Positions 34,454-43,879 of a stretch of DNA of 64,000 nt are shown piece by piece. Numbering within the stretch: the first letter of the stretch is position 1; each line of letters begins with the position of its first letter. Origin of the DNA: Erythrobacter donghaensis (GTDB lineage Bacteria > Pseudomonadota > Alphaproteobacteria > Sphingomonadales > Sphingomonadaceae); NCBI RefSeq assembly GCF_002155425.1, contig NZ_MUYG01000011.1, positions 310,001 through 374,000 of the forward strand, written 5' to 3'. The notes beneath the pieces were generated by a model, which saw nothing but the letters and a program-made list of their open reading frames with translations, ran no database searches and was not told where the DNA came from. The position numbers and the translations under genes are program-made.

Positions 34454-35655
34454 CAGCGCGTCGGCTTCCCGGGCTTGCGACCCGCTCCCTTGGCGGGCGG
34501 TTTGACCTTGGGCTTGCCCTTTGCCTTGGGTTTGGCCGCAGCCGCTCCCCGCGCGCGCCGGGGGCTGCGTTCTTCCTTGCGCGCCTGCTTGAAGTGGCGG
34601 CGGGCGGCCTGCTTCTTTTCTTCCGCGCTCTTCTCGGGCGTTTCCTCGCGCAAGGGGGAGGCATCGGAGAGCGCCGGGTCGAAGCCCAGTACCTCCATGC
34701 TCGCGGCGAAGTGCGGGGGGAGTTCGGCGGTGACGTCGAGCTTGCCGCCGGAGCCTTCTCCGGCCTTGGGCTCGGTGATGATCAAGCGGCGGGCGTGCAG
34801 GTGCATCTTGCGGCTGACCGCGCCCGTCAGGAAAGCGTCCGGCCCGCCATACTTGCCGTCGCCCACGATCGGGTGGCCGATCGCCGCCATGTGGACGCGC
34901 AGCTGGTGCGTGCGGCCGGTGAGCGGCTCCAGTTCGACCCACGCGGCGCGCTGGCCTGCGCTGTCGACCACGCGGTAACGGGTCTTGGCCGCGGCGCCGT
35001 TTTCCTCGTCGATATGCATCTTCTCGCCGCCGGTGCCCGGCTGCTTGGCGAGGGGCGCGTCGATCACGCCTTCGGACAGGGCGGGCTTGCCGACCACCAG
35101 CGCCCAATAGACCTTGCGCGCCGAGCGGCTGGCGAAGCGTTTGGAGAAGCTCGCGGCGCTCCCCGGCGTGCGGGCGATCAGCAGCACGCCCGAAGTGTCC
35201 TTGTCGAGCCGGTGGACGAGCCGCGGGCGCGGCGTGCGCTCGTTCTCGACAAACGCATCGAGCAGGCCATCGACGTGCTTGGTGGTCTTGCTCCCCCCTT
35301 GGGTGGCGAGGCCGGGGGGCTTGTTGAGCACGATTGCGCTCGGCGTCTCGCGGATCACCATCTCCTTCGCCTCGGCGATCTGTTCGGGGCTGAGCGCACG
35401 CGCCTTGGGCTTGGCGGGTTCGCGCGCTGGCTCGTCACCGCCCGGCGGCACGCGCAGCACTTGCCCGGCGGCGAGGCGATCCTCGGGCTTGGCGCGCTTG
35501 CCGTCCACGCGGATCTGCCCGGTGCGCGCCCAGCGCGACACGGTGGCAAAGCCGACCTGCGGCAGGTTGCGCTTGAACCAGCGGTCGAGCCGGATGCTGT
35601 CGTCATCCTCGGCCACGGTGAACTGGCGGACGCTATCGGAAGGGCTCTCGGTCAT
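34453..35655 (-). CDS. rluC: RluC-like 23S rRNA pseudouridine synthase with basic tail
   Basis: 400-residue RluA-family enzyme. An N-terminal S4 domain (DSIRLDRWFKRNLPQVGFAT) and the catalytic HRLDKDTSGVLLIAR are present, with GRTHQLRVHMAAIGHPIVGD. After about residue 320 comes a low-complexity Lys/Arg/Ala/Pro tail (KAKGKPKVKPPAKG and similar) that probably binds rRNA non-specifically. RluC is a best guess over RluA/RluD. It overlaps crcB upstream and paiB downstream. Confidence 0.9.
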   Translation of the reverse strand: MTESPSDSVRQFTVAEDDDSIRLDRWFKRNLPQVGFATVSRWARTGQIRVDGKRAKPEDRLAAGQVLRVPPGGDEPAREPAKPKARALSPEQIAEAKEMVIRETPSAIVLNKPPGLATQGGSKTTKHVDGLLDAFVENERTPRPRLVHRLDKDTSGVLLIARTPGSAASFSKRFASRSARKVYWALVVGKPALSEGVIDAPLAKQPGTGGEKMHIDEENGAAAKTRYRVVDSAGQRAAWVELEPLTGRTHQLRVHMAAIGHPIVGDGKYGGPDAFLTGAVSRKMHLHARRLIITEPKAGEGSGGKLDVTAELPPHFAASMEVLGFDPALSDASPLREETPEKSAEEKKQAARRHFKQARKEERSPRRARGAAAAKPKAKGKPKVKPPAKGAGRKPGKPTR

Positions 35656-36065
35656 GACAGGCTCTGCGCGGCGACAAGGCCGAAATAAAGCGCCGCCACA
35701 CCCGCCACCAGCGAGGCCGCGACATAGGCCCCCGCCAGCCCCAGCTGGCCGCGGTGCATCATCGTCACCAGCTCCGCGCTGAAGGCGCTGAAGGTGGTGA
35801 AGCCGCCGAGCAGCCCAACACCCACCAGCAGCCGCAGCGATTCGCCCGAGCTTTCCCCCATGGTGCCGCGCGCCAGCCAGCCGAGCAGCACGCCCATCAG
35901 CGCGCTGCCGATGACATTGACCGCGAGCGTTCCCCACGGAAAGGCGCCGCCCGATCCCATCAGACGATGGGCCAGGGGGCCGACATGATAGCGCAGCACC
36001 GCGCCCACACCGCCGCCGACGGCGACGTTGAGGCTTGCTACAAGAGGGGAGATTTCACCGGCCAT
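35652..36065 (-). CDS. crcB: Fluoride channel FluC/CrcB
   Basis: 137-residue four-helix membrane protein. It has GGGVGAVLRYHVG in helix 1, the Asn of TLAVNVIGSALMG in helix 2, and the signature GGFTTFSAFSAE in helix 3. It forms a dual-topology dimer that exports fluoride. It is the first gene of the overlapping minus-strand run. No fluoride riboswitch was recognised in the 229-bp gap to rpsU. Confidence 0.95.
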   Translation of the reverse strand: MAGEISPLVASLNVAVGGGVGAVLRYHVGPLAHRLMGSGGAFPWGTLAVNVIGSALMGVLLGWLARGTMGESSGESLRLLVGVGLLGGFTTFSAFSAELVTMMHRGQLGLAGAYVAASLVAGVAALYFGLVAAQSLS

Positions 36066-36294
36066 CGCCCGCCCATAGCGAGGCGCGGGCCGCAAGGCTA
36101 GCGGTGCTGGGCGCGCGGCGCGATGCGGCGAATACGCTGCGATGGCTTGCCTTTCGGGCGCTGTTGGACTATCGGCCACGGCTTGGAGGGCGGCTCCCCT
36201 TGGGAATCGCCCGCTTTTCATTGAAATTCACCGCGTATCCTTGCGCAGAATCATGCAAGGCTCTGGCGTTTCGAGAATGAGGTAGTCGTCGTTT

Positions 36295-36501
36295 ATGCAA
36301 ATCATGGTTCGCGATAACAATGTCGATCAGGCCCTGCGCGCGCTCAAGAAGAAGCTGCAGCGCGAAGGCGTTTATCGCGAGATGAAGCTGCGTCGCCACT
36401 ACGAAAAGCCCTCGGAAAAGCGTGCCCGCGAAAAGGCCGCTGCCGTGCGCCGCGCCCGCAAGATGGAGCGCAAGCGGATGGAGCGCGACGGGAGCAAATA
36501 A
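36295..36501 (+). CDS. rpsU: 30S ribosomal protein S21
   Basis: 68-residue basic protein with the S21 core [18 protein letters not shown] and the Lys/Arg-rich C-terminal helix. It binds the 30S head-platform region and assists initiation. The ATG at 36295 gives the MQIMVRDNN start common in alphaproteobacteria. The gene is monocistronic, with its own terminator. The 229 bp upstream, shared with crcB in the divergent direction, must contain the promoter; TTGAAA at about 36222 is a possible -35. Confidence 0.97.
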   Translation: MQIMVRDNNVDQALRALKKKLQREGVYREMKLRRHYEKPSEKRAREKAAAVRRARKMERKRMERDGSK

Positions 36502-36565
36502 TCCCGTCGTCAGGCGCGCCTCCGGCGACGGAACCGCTTGAAACACCTTTTGCGATCAGCCATCA

Positions 36566-36592
36566 GGGCGCGGCTTATTCCCGCGCCCTTTT
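36566..36592 (+). terminator. Terminator after rpsU
   Basis: Perfect 8-bp stem GGGCGCGG/CCGCGCCC (36566-36573 with 36581-36588) with a 7-nt loop, followed by TTTT. It lies 65 nt past the rpsU stop. Confidence 0.85.
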
Positions 36593-36638
36593 GTCGTCAT
36601 CCGGCGGCGTGAAGGTGCCGCTCAACAGGACCGTACCA

Positions 36639-37244
36639 ATGACCGAGATTACCCGCGTTCCGATCAAGCCTGTGGCCAAGGGCTCGCTCACCAAGCTGTG
36701 GATCGGGGTTGTCCTCGCCGTGCTGGTTGGCGCTGGCCTCGCCTGGGCCGCCGTGCCGCGCGGGCTGAGCATTGATGTGCTCCAGGCCGGCACCGGCCCG
36801 ACCGCCCAGCCGGGCGAGGTCGTTTTCGTCAAATACCGGGGCACGCTCGCCGCCGACGGCACCGAGTTCGAAAACGCGCAGGACAGCCCCTTCCCGATCA
36901 AGGGCCTGTTCCCCGATGGCACCCCCTTCCTGCTTGAGGAAGGCGCGACCATTCCGGGCTTCTATCAGGCGCTCCAGCAGGCGCAGAAGGGCGGCAAGTA
37001 CAAGGTCTTCATCCCCGCCGATCTGGCCTATGGCGCGAACCCGCAGCCGGGCTCGGCGATCCCGCCCAATGCCGATCTCGAATTCGAGATCGAGGTGGTC
37101 GGCATCATGAGCCGTGCGGCGGTGGAGCGGAACATCCAGATCATGCAGCAGACCATGCAGCAGCAGATGGGCGAGATGGGCGCTGGCGGCCCCGGTGGCC
37201 CTGGTGGGCCGGGTGGCCAGCCGCAGATGGTTCCGGGCCAGTAA
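36639..37244 (+). CDS. Membrane-anchored FKBP-type peptidyl-prolyl isomerase
   Basis: 201-residue protein. A cytoplasmic N-terminus and one membrane helix (about 20-38) precede an FKBP domain (about 45-145): VFVKYRGTLAADGTEFENA, DGTPFLLEEGATIPGFYQAL and KVFIPADLAYG. The tail is unusual: Met/Gln-rich (MQQTMQQQMGEM), then Gly-Gly-Pro repeats. It should assist folding at the periplasmic face. The ATG at 36639 has a modest AGGA site. Confidence 0.92.
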   Translation: MTEITRVPIKPVAKGSLTKLWIGVVLAVLVGAGLAWAAVPRGLSIDVLQAGTGPTAQPGEVVFVKYRGTLAADGTEFENAQDSPFPIKGLFPDGTPFLLEEGATIPGFYQALQQAQKGGKYKVFIPADLAYGANPQPGSAIPPNADLEFEIEVVGIMSRAAVERNIQIMQQTMQQQMGEMGAGGPGGPGGPGGQPQMVPGQ

Positions 37245-37256
37245 GGGGCGCGCGCT

Positions 37257-37559
37257 ATGTCGGTCGACAAGGCAACCGTCGCCAAGATCGCCAGCCTCGC
37301 GCGCATCCGCATGGATGACGCCGCGCTCGAACGGATGGTGCCGGAATTGAACGGCATCCTCCAATGGGTCGAGCAGTTGGGCGAGGTCGATGTCACGGGG
37401 ATCGAGCCGATGGCGGCGGTGATCCCCAATACGCTGCGCCTGCGCGACGACGTGATCGACGCCGATCCGCTGACCGGCGGCGGGCGGCAGGGCGATGTCC
37501 TCGCCAATGCGCCTGCGGCCGAGCATGGGTTCTTCGGCGTGCCGAAGGTGATCGAATAG
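37257..37559 (+). CDS. gatC: Asp/Glu-tRNA amidotransferase subunit C
   Basis: 100-residue protein matching GatC along its length: [40 protein letters not shown] and the C-terminal LRDDVIDAD ... [12 protein letters not shown]. It stabilises the GatA-GatB complex that amidates mischarged Glu-tRNA(Gln) and Asp-tRNA(Asn). gatA follows after 120 bp containing an inverted repeat pair; gatB follows gatA through two tiny genes. Confidence 0.96.
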   Translation: MSVDKATVAKIASLARIRMDDAALERMVPELNGILQWVEQLGEVDVTGIEPMAAVIPNTLRLRDDVIDADPLTGGGRQGDVLANAPAAEHGFFGVPKVIE

Positions 37560-37578
37560 GGGGAGGGGTTCCCCTCTC

Positions 37579-37670
37579 CCGTTCGGGCTGAGCTTGTCGA
37601 AGCCCCGTATTTTCTTTTCTGATCCTGTACCTCAAGAAGGACGGCCCTTCGACAGGCTCAGGGCGAACGG
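37579..37670. repeat. Inverted pair of TTCGACAGGCTCAG-type intergenic repeats
   Basis: 37579-37605 and the reverse complement of 37643-37670 share the pattern CCGTTCG, CTGAGC, TGTCGAAG, with paired changes at the flanking GG/CC. Each half is a known style of short dispersed repeat in sphingomonad-like genomes. Facing inward, they can form a long hairpin within the gatC-gatA gap of the operon. Confidence 0.75.
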
Positions 37671-37679
37671 TTGGAAACA

Positions 37680-39161
37680 ATGACTGACCTGACTCAACTC
37701 GGCGTAAAGGACATCCGCGACGGCGTGGCGAAGGGCGACTTCACCGCGCGCGAAGTGGCGGAGAGCTTCAACGCCGCCGTGGCTCAGGCTGCGGCGCTGA
37801 ACGCCTTCATCGTCACCACCCCCGATCACGCGCTCGCCGCCGCCGACAAGGTCGATGCCGCGCGCGCTTCCGGCGAGCCGCTGGGCAAGATGGCGGGCGT
37901 GCCGATCGGGATGAAGGACCTGTTCGCCACCCACGGCGTCCAGACGACTGCCGCTTCGCATATTCTGGAAGGCTTCACGCCGCGCTACGAAAGCACCGTC
38001 AGCCAGAAGCTGTGGGATGCAGGCGCGGGGATGCTGGGGAAGCTCAATCTCGACCAGTTCGCGATGGGCTCGTCGAACGAGACGTCCTATTTCGGCAACG
38101 TGTCCTCGCCGTGGCGCAAGGCCGGGTCGAACCAGCCGATGAGCCCCGGCGGCTCCTCGGGCGGTTCCTCGTCTGCCGTCGCCGCGCGCATTGCGCCTGC
38201 CGCGACCGGCACCGACACCGGCGGCTCGATCCGCCAGCCTGCCGCCTTCACCGGCATCTGCGGGATCAAGCCGACCTATGGCCGCTGCTCGCGCTGGGGC
38301 ATCGTCGCTTTCGCCTCGAGCCTCGATCAGGCCGGGCCGATGGCGCGTTCTGTCGAGGATTGCGCGATCATGCTCGGCGCGATGGCGGGGTTCGACCCGA
38401 AGGATTCGACCTCGCTCCAGATGGACGTGCCCGACTGGGAAGCGGCATTGAACTCCGACCTGCGCGGCAAGAAGGTCGGCATCCCGCGCGAATACCGGAT
38501 GGAGGGCACCGATCAGGCGATCCTCGATTCGTGGGAGCAGGGCAAGGCATGGCTGAAGGACGCGGGCGCCGAGATCGTCGACGTCTCGCTGCCGCACACC
38601 AAATACGCGCTGCCGGCCTACTACATCGTCGCGCCCGCCGAAGCCTCGTCGAACCTCGCGCGCTATGACGGCGTACGCTACGGCCTGCGCGATCTGCCCG
38701 ACGGTGTCGGCCTGCAAGACATGTACGCCGCCACCCGCGCCGCCGGGTTCGGTGACGAGGTCAAGCGCCGCATCCTGATCGGCACCTATGTGCTCTCGGC
38801 CGGCTTCTACGACGCATACTACACGCAGGCCCAGAAGGTCCGCGCACTGGTCGCTCGCGATTTCGAGCGTGCTTTCGCCGAGTGCGACGTGATCCTCGCG
38901 CCGACCACGCCGACGGCGAGCTTCCCGCTGGGTTCGATGAACGAAGACCCGCTGACGATGTATCTCAACGACGTCTTCGCGGTCCCCGCCAGCCTCGCAG
39001 GCCTCCCCGCGATGAGCGTCCCCGCTACGATCAACGCGGATGGCCTGCCGCTCGGCCTCCAGCTGGTCGGACGGCCCTTCGACGAGCAGGGCGTGCTCAA
39101 CGCCGGTCTCGCCATCCAGCAGCGCGCGGGCTTCACCGCCAAGCCGGAGAAGTGGTGGTGA
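37680..39161 (+). CDS. gatA: Asp/Glu-tRNA amidotransferase subunit A
   Basis: 493-residue amidase-signature enzyme. The catalytic Lys lies in [12 protein letters not shown], and the Ser-cisSer-Ser region is [20 protein letters not shown] followed by [13 protein letters not shown]. It releases ammonia from glutamine for transamidation on GatB. ATG 37680 is preferred over a TTG three codons upstream. Its stop overlaps the GTG of a 63-residue gene. Confidence 0.97.
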   Translation: MTDLTQLGVKDIRDGVAKGDFTAREVAESFNAAVAQAAALNAFIVTTPDHALAAADKVDAARASGEPLGKMAGVPIGMKDLFATHGVQTTAASHILEGFTPRYESTVSQKLWDAGAGMLGKLNLDQFAMGSSNETSYFGNVSSPWRKAGSNQPMSPGGSSGGSSSAVAARIAPAATGTDTGGSIRQPAAFTGICGIKPTYGRCSRWGIVAFASSLDQAGPMARSVEDCAIMLGAMAGFDPKDSTSLQMDVPDWEAALNSDLRGKKVGIPREYRMEGTDQAILDSWEQGKAWLKDAGAEIVDVSLPHTKYALPAYYIVAPAEASSNLARYDGVRYGLRDLPDGVGLQDMYAATRAAGFGDEVKRRILIGTYVLSAGFYDAYYTQAQKVRALVARDFERAFAECDVILAPTTPTASFPLGSMNEDPLTMYLNDVFAVPASLAGLPAMSVPATINADGLPLGLQLVGRPFDEQGVLNAGLAIQQRAGFTAKPEKWW

Positions 39162-39349
39162 AATTGGGCCGCGCGATCCTTAAAGGGTTTTGGTGGCTTG
39201 GGTCGCTGCTTGAACTGATCGGCATTTTGGGCGGCGCGGTGACGCCCCCCTCCACGGGAACGTTCGATAAGGACGCGGAGCGGAAGCGGCGGCGGACTTA
39301 CGAGGAGTGGCACAAGAAGCACGGCTCCAAGTGGGACAAGAAACCATGA
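39158..39349 (+). CDS. Small protein in the gat operon, one membrane helix
   Basis: 63-residue reading frame starting at a GTG that overlaps the gatA stop (GTGA) and ending on an ATGA overlap with the next small gene. It has a hydrophobic stretch ([17 protein letters not shown], about 12-28) then a strongly basic tail ([19 protein letters not shown]). No family recognised. The double overlap supports translation. Confidence 0.6.
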   Translation: MKLGRAILKGFWWLGSLLELIGILGGAVTPPSTGTFDKDAERKRRRTYEEWHKKHGSKWDKKP

Positions 39350-39504
39350 TCGCCGATACGCCGCTGTGGATCGCCGGTATCGGCATCATGCTGGCGGTGC
39401 CGCTGACCTTCATGGTCGCCAACTGGGTTAGAAAGAACGTCGATCACGGCGAAATGCGCTTCGGGCCGGATGGCAAGGTGATCGAGGACGAGGAAGTGAA
39501 ATGA
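39346..39504 (+). CDS. Small single-pass membrane protein in the gat operon
   Basis: 52-residue protein ([20 protein letters not shown], then [11 protein letters not shown]) with one membrane helix near residues 7-26 and an acidic cytoplasmic tail ending IEDEEVK. The ATG overlaps the preceding stop, and its own stop overlaps the gatB ATG, so it is embedded between gatA and gatB. Function unknown. Confidence 0.7.
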   Translation: MIADTPLWIAGIGIMLAVPLTFMVANWVRKNVDHGEMRFGPDGKVIEDEEVK

Positions 39505-40997
39505 GCAACTACCGCATCCAGGGTGCCACGGGCGAATGGGAGGTCGTGATCGGCCTTGAAGTCCACGCGCAGGTCACCTCGAACTCCAAGCTGTTCTCGG
39601 GCGCGGCGACCGCGTTTGGCGCTGAGCCGAACTCGCAGGTCAGTCTCGTCGATGCCGCGATGCCGGGGATGCTGCCCGTGCCCAACCGCGAGTGCATCCG
39701 TCAGGCGGTGCGCACCGGCATGGCGATCGAGGCGCAGATCAACGCGTGGTCGCGGTTCGACCGCAAGAACTATTTCTACGCCGATCTGCCGCAGGGCTAC
39801 CAGATCAGCCAGCTCTACCACCCGATCGTGGGCGAAGGCTCGCTGCTGATCGAGGCGGACGAGAAGGCCGGCATTCCCGAAGACAAGGTCATCGGGATCG
39901 AGCGCATCCATGTCGAACAGGACGCGGGCAAGCTGATGCACGATCAGCACCCGACCATGTCCTATGTCGACCTTAACCGCAGCGGCGTGGCGCTGATGGA
40001 GATCGTCTCCAAGCCCGATATGCGCTCGCCTGCCGAGGCGGGGGCTTACTTGCGCAAGCTGCGCGCGATCCTGCGCTATGTCGGTTCGTGCGATGGCAAC
40101 ATGGAAGAAGGCTCGATGCGCGCCGACGTCAACGTCAGCGTGCGCAAGGCGGGCGAGCCCTTCGGCACCCGGACCGAGACCAAGAACGTGAACTCCGTAC
40201 GCTTCGTCATGCAGGCCATCGAGCATGAGGCGATGCGGCAGGTCGATGTGCTGGAAGCAGGCGGGAGCATCGTGCAGGAAACGCGCCTGTTCGACCCCGG
40301 CACCGGCACCACGCGCACCATGCGCAGCAAGGAAGACGCGCACGATTATCGCTACTTCCCCGATCCCGATCTGCTGCCGCTGGTGCTGGAAGAGGATTTC
40401 CTCGCCGAATGCCGCGCCTCGCTACCCGAACTGCCCGATGCCAAGCGCAAGCGTTACGTCGAGGCGCTCGGCCTCACCCCCTACAACGCGCGCGAGTTGA
40501 CCGCCGAGGTCGAGACCTTCGCCCGGTTCGAAACACTGCTGGCCGAGACCGCCAAGGCCACCGGCAAGGAAGAGGCCAAGGTCGCGACGCAGGTCGCCAA
40601 CTGGTCGCTCTCGGTCGCGCCGGGGGTCTTGAAGGCCTTGGGAGATGAAGCCGACCCCGCCAACGCCACTGCCTCCGCGCAGGCGAGCATTCTCGCGATG
40701 GCCGACAAGGGCGAGATCAGCGGCGGTCAGGCCAAGGAGATCTTCGAGATCGTCCTCAAGACCGGCCGCGAGCCCGAGGAAATCGCCGAGGCCGAGGGGC
40801 TGAAGCAGGTCAGCGACACCGGCGCCATCGAAGCCGCAGTCGACGCGATCATTGCCGCCAATGCCGACAAGGTCGAACAATACCGCGCCGGCAAGGAAGC
40901 GCTATTCGGCTTCTTCGTCGGCCAGGCGATGAAGGCGATGCAGGGCAAGGCCAACCCGCAGCTTGTGAACCAGTTGCTCAAGGGCAAGCTGGGGTAG
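39501..40997 (+). CDS. gatB: Asp/Glu-tRNA amidotransferase subunit B
   Basis: 498-residue protein. The kinase/amidotransferase domain has [36 protein letters not shown] and the [13 protein letters not shown] block. The C-terminal YqeY-like tRNA-recognition domain ends [16 protein letters not shown]. It phosphorylates and amidates the mischarged aminoacyl-tRNA with ammonia from GatA. It is coupled by overlap to the tiny gene upstream. Confidence 0.97.
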   Translation: MSNYRIQGATGEWEVVIGLEVHAQVTSNSKLFSGAATAFGAEPNSQVSLVDAAMPGMLPVPNRECIRQAVRTGMAIEAQINAWSRFDRKNYFYADLPQGYQISQLYHPIVGEGSLLIEADEKAGIPEDKVIGIERIHVEQDAGKLMHDQHPTMSYVDLNRSGVALMEIVSKPDMRSPAEAGAYLRKLRAILRYVGSCDGNMEEGSMRADVNVSVRKAGEPFGTRTETKNVNSVRFVMQAIEHEAMRQVDVLEAGGSIVQETRLFDPGTGTTRTMRSKEDAHDYRYFPDPDLLPLVLEEDFLAECRASLPELPDAKRKRYVEALGLTPYNARELTAEVETFARFETLLAETAKATGKEEAKVATQVANWSLSVAPGVLKALGDEADPANATASAQASILAMADKGEISGGQAKEIFEIVLKTGREPEEIAEAEGLKQVSDTGAIEAAVDAIIAANADKVEQYRAGKEALFGFFVGQAMKAMQGKANPQLVNQLLKGKLG

Positions 40998-41081
40998 GCC
41001 TGCGGCGGGTCGTAGCGCTAGGTTGCGACCCGGCGATGCGCTTGCTACGCCTCGCCTCGTCGAAGGCTGGTGGGACGCACA

Positions 41082-41639
41082 ATGACCAGAATTCTTGGGG
41101 TTTTTCTTGTGGGCGCAGCGGCGCTGAACCTAGCTGCATGCGATGACGTCGGGCGCAGATATCCGCCTGGATACACCGATGATGGCATCAAGTTCGACGA
41201 GGATGGCTGGTTCTTTTCGACTGGCGAAGAACTGTTTTCCATCACCTACACTGGTGGGACAGGGCCTGCGCAGATTACCATAAAGTGCGACCGTCGCGAG
41301 GTCGGAAATAGCGATGTTCAGGCCGTGCGAATGCTTGATCTTGTGAAGTTAGAAGTTGCGACAGTGCAGTTTACGCCGCGCCAGCAATGGCCGCAGCCGG
41401 ACGTCGCGTTGACTATCGACGAAACCAGCGGGTCGGGAGCTGCGACGCTTGAGCCATTGAAAGATGGTGCGACGCTGATGACCTTTACCATCAAGGGGCG
41501 AGCGCGCGATCGTTTGCTGCGAGGTATTCGGCAGGGGCAGCCCATCACCCTGAGTTTTGCCGACCAGACACGCGACATCCCCGGTCCGCCGCAATCCATG
41601 CGTGAGGCATTTGCTGACAAGTGCCGGGGCCGCCGTTAA
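41082..41639 (+). CDS. Predicted lipoprotein of unknown function
   Basis: 185-residue protein with a signal peptide and lipobox LAAC (MTRILGVFLVGAAALNLAAC, Cys20). No family recognised. By eye its base composition is less GC-biased than the genes around it (runs such as GGGGTTTTTCTTGTG, many A/T third positions), which could mean recent acquisition. It lies between gatB and trmL on the same strand; ATG 41082 is chosen over an in-frame start at 41070. Confidence 0.7.
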   Translation: MTRILGVFLVGAAALNLAACDDVGRRYPPGYTDDGIKFDEDGWFFSTGEELFSITYTGGTGPAQITIKCDRREVGNSDVQAVRMLDLVKLEVATVQFTPRQQWPQPDVALTIDETSGSGAATLEPLKDGATLMTFTIKGRARDRLLRGIRQGQPITLSFADQTRDIPGPPQSMREAFADKCRGRR

Positions 41640-41648
41640 CGGACTAAC

Positions 41649-42107
41649 GTGTCCCTCGCCATCGTCCTCATCCAGCCCGAAATCCCCGGCAACACCGGCG
41701 CAGTGGGGCGCACCTGTGTGGCGCTGGATATGGAGTTGATCCTGATCCACCCATTGGGCTTCGAGATTACCGACAAGCGGGTCAAGCGCTCGGGCCTCGA
41801 TTACTGGCCGCATGTCAGGCTCACCGAATATGCCAGCTGGGACGCCTTCCTGGAAGCCCGCACGCCGCGCGCCGACCAGCTGTTCCTGTTCGAGGAATTC
41901 GGCAGCCGCAGCTTCTACGAGCCCGCCTATCCGGACGACGCCTTCCTCGTGTTCGGGCAGGAGACCAAGGGCATCCCGAAGCCGATCATCGACCGCCACC
42001 CGGATCGCCTGTTCCACCTTCCGATGCGCTCGGACGTGATCCGCTCGCTCAACCTTGCCAACACCGTGTCGGCGGCGGCGTATCAGGCGCTGCGGGGGAA
42101 GCTTTGA
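41649..42107 (+). CDS. trmL: tRNA (cytidine/uridine-34 2'-O)-methyltransferase
   Basis: 152-residue SPOUT methyltransferase. It shows the N-terminal IVLIQPEIPGNTGAVGRTC and the trefoil-knot motifs FLVFGQETKGIP and LPMRSDVIRSLNLANTVSAAAYQ. It methylates the wobble ribose of certain tRNA-Leu. A GTG start at 41649 gives the canonical N-terminus. It converges with the gene at 42124, 16 bp away. Confidence 0.95.
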   Translation: MSLAIVLIQPEIPGNTGAVGRTCVALDMELILIHPLGFEITDKRVKRSGLDYWPHVRLTEYASWDAFLEARTPRADQLFLFEEFGSRSFYEPAYPDDAFLVFGQETKGIPKPIIDRHPDRLFHLPMRSDVIRSLNLANTVSAAAYQALRGKL

Positions 42108-42123
42108 ACCGGGCTGCGCGGGC

Positions 42124-42693
42124 CTATCGGGCCGGTTGATCCTCGGTGCGGTTGACCGGAGCCGCTTTGCCCCACGCCGCCACCAGCGCATCGGCTTCCC
42201 GCAGCGTGCCGAGAAGGGCGAGATAGTCCTTGTCCTGGCAGCCCGCGTTCCAGGCGATCTCGGTGGTGGTCGCGCCGCGGGTCATGCGGATCGTGCCATA
42301 GGGCTGATCGGTCATCATGTTTTTGCAGGTCGCCGGATCCGGTGCGGGCACGGGCACCTGGCTGACCAGTTGCGCCAGCGCTGCATAGCGCTTGTTATCG
42401 GGCTCGAGCGTGTGGAAGCTCAGTGTCTGCGTCGGCTGCGGCGCATCGGGCTTGGCGGCAAAGGCGATCCACACCCTGCCATATTCGCGGGAATATTGCC
42501 AGCGCGATTGCGTGATCCCCCAGCTCTTCATCTCGAAAGCGATCATGTCCCAGTCGGACTGGGGAGGAGGCGCTTCCTTCCGGGCTGACGCTGTCCCGCT
42601 GGAAAGCGCCAGTGCGCAGGCCAAAGCCAATGCGCGGACGGCGCTCCGCGATCCAGGAGAAGCGGAGCGTCCGTCTGTCTTGAGCAATGCCAT
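42124..42693 (-). CDS. Exported protein of unknown function
   Basis: 189-residue protein. After a polar N-terminus (MALLKTDGRSASPGSRS) comes a hydrophobic segment (AVRALALACALALSSGTASA) that reads as a signal peptide. The mature part has cysteines in ATCKNMM and AGCQDKDY. No family recognised. It is the last of four minus-strand genes for small exported proteins (from 44665), 61 bp after the lipoprotein gene. A purine-rich ribosome site precedes ATG 42693. Confidence 0.75.
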   Translation of the reverse strand: MALLKTDGRSASPGSRSAVRALALACALALSSGTASARKEAPPPQSDWDMIAFEMKSWGITQSRWQYSREYGRVWIAFAAKPDAPQPTQTLSFHTLEPDNKRYAALAQLVSQVPVPAPDPATCKNMMTDQPYGTIRMTRGATTTEIAWNAGCQDKDYLALLGTLREADALVAAWGKAAPVNRTEDQPAR

Positions 42694-42754
42694 CAAACCC
42701 TTCCCCTTCCGGAATGATCATCCGGCATGTTCGTTGTCCGATCCGGTGGAGGCC

Positions 42755-43213
42755 TCACCCACCCGTGATCAGCGCATCGGCAATCACGTAGGTCTCCGGG
42801 CCGAAGGTGACCGTGACCATGTCGCCATCGCGCGAGGTCTTGAAATCCCACCCCGCCGACCCGTCGGCCTCGGCACTGTCTGCGCCGAAGGGCTCGGTCC
42901 CGTTGAAAAAGATCGCGCGGGTGAACCCGTCGGGTGATTTGACCTCGACGAGGTGCGAGCCCTTTTCGCCCCAGTCGCGCACCACGCCTGCATCGCAGGT
43001 CTGCGTCGGCGCGGCGTTGTCAAAGCCGCAGGGCAGCATGGTGGTGGCGTTGTATTTGGTCCCGGCGACCTTGGCGTCCCCGGTGTCAGCCGGGGTGGCA
43101 TCGGCAGCGACGGCCGCTTCAGTGGCGGCGGGCTCGGGCGCAGCGGCTTCCTTGCCGCCGCACGCCGTCAGGGCGAGACAGGCCATGCCCGTCCAGAGTG
43201 CTTTCGTCATCAT
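42755..43213 (-). CDS. Small lipoprotein
   Basis: 152-residue lipoprotein. The lipobox is LTAC (MMTKALWTGMACLALTACGG), then an Ala/Pro-rich spacer to about residue 50 and a compact domain with one cysteine pair (PCGFDNAAPTQTC). No family recognised. Two adjacent ATGs (43213, 43210) follow an AAGGAG site. It has the same design (lipobox, low-complexity spacer, small domain) as the neighbour at 43246, 32 bp upstream. Confidence 0.78.
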   Translation of the reverse strand: MMTKALWTGMACLALTACGGKEAAAPEPAATEAAVAADATPADTGDAKVAGTKYNATTMLPCGFDNAAPTQTCDAGVVRDWGEKGSHLVEVKSPDGFTRAIFFNGTEPFGADSAEADGSAGWDFKTSRDGDMVTVTFGPETYVIADALITGG

Positions 43214-43245
43214 CTCGGCTCCTTGCGCAATCAGCGGGCGGCCCG

Positions 43246-43866
43246 TCACAGGCTGCCCTCGCTTCCGGTAAAGGAAACTTCGCTGATCGAACCGTCGCGG
43301 TTGGCGAGGCACTTCCAGGGCGCCGCCGCACCGTCGACATTGAGGTAGATTTCCACCGCAGCCTCGGATTCCTCGATCCGGTTGGTGCCGATCACTGCCG
43401 CGCCGGTTTCCCGCGCCACGCGGGATGCGCAGCGGGTTTCGAGGCTGTTCGCACCGCGGATCGCGATCGTCCCTGTGGCAGGTTTCGCCTTGGCGGTTTC
43501 GGCCGGAGCCGGGCCGTTCTCGCCCATTCCGGCGTTGGCATCGCCGGTCGACACCGATACCAGCCGCACGCCCTCGACATTGTCGACGATATCGCCGCCG
43601 AGGGCCTCGGCCGCAGCCTCGCTGGGGCAGCCGACGAGGATCGCGCTGTCATCGAGGTAATTCGCGGTGGCCGCGCTCTCCCCCAGACGTCGGCACGGGT
43701 CGCCCGGATTGGGGTAACCGTCACCAAACGGGGCAAGGCTTTCAGGGATGACGGCAACGTCCGCTGCATCGGATGGCGCCGTTGCCTCGCTTGTGCCCGA
43801 GGTCTCGCCGCCACAGGCAGCGAGCGCCAGGGCCAAAGCCCCGGCGATCATGTGCTGTCGATTCAT
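43246..43866 (-). CDS. Small lipoprotein
   Basis: 206-residue lipoprotein. The signal peptide ends at lipobox LAAC (MNRQHMIAGALALALAACGG). The mature part has a short low-complexity spacer, a PGDPCRRLGESAATANYLDD segment, an Ala/Pro/Lys-rich stretch, then a C-terminal domain ending EVSFTGSEGSL. No family recognised. It follows the duplicated-domain protein gene by 13 bp, so the four genes from 44665 are probably one operon. Confidence 0.78.
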   Translation of the reverse strand: MNRQHMIAGALALALAACGGETSGTSEATAPSDAADVAVIPESLAPFGDGYPNPGDPCRRLGESAATANYLDDSAILVGCPSEAAAEALGGDIVDNVEGVRLVSVSTGDANAGMGENGPAPAETAKAKPATGTIAIRGANSLETRCASRVARETGAAVIGTNRIEESEAAVEIYLNVDGAAAPWKCLANRDGSISEVSFTGSEGSL

Positions 43867-43879
43867 CTTGGTCCCCCGA

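Noticed and set aside
36066..36294. Fluoride riboswitch upstream of crcB
   Set aside because: No conserved pseudoknot core was recognised in the 229-bp gap.
40998..41081. Possible third copy of the two-hairpin element after gatB
   Set aside because: Only GGTTGCGACCC is shared. The GGAG loop and the GCACCGAGGA block are absent.
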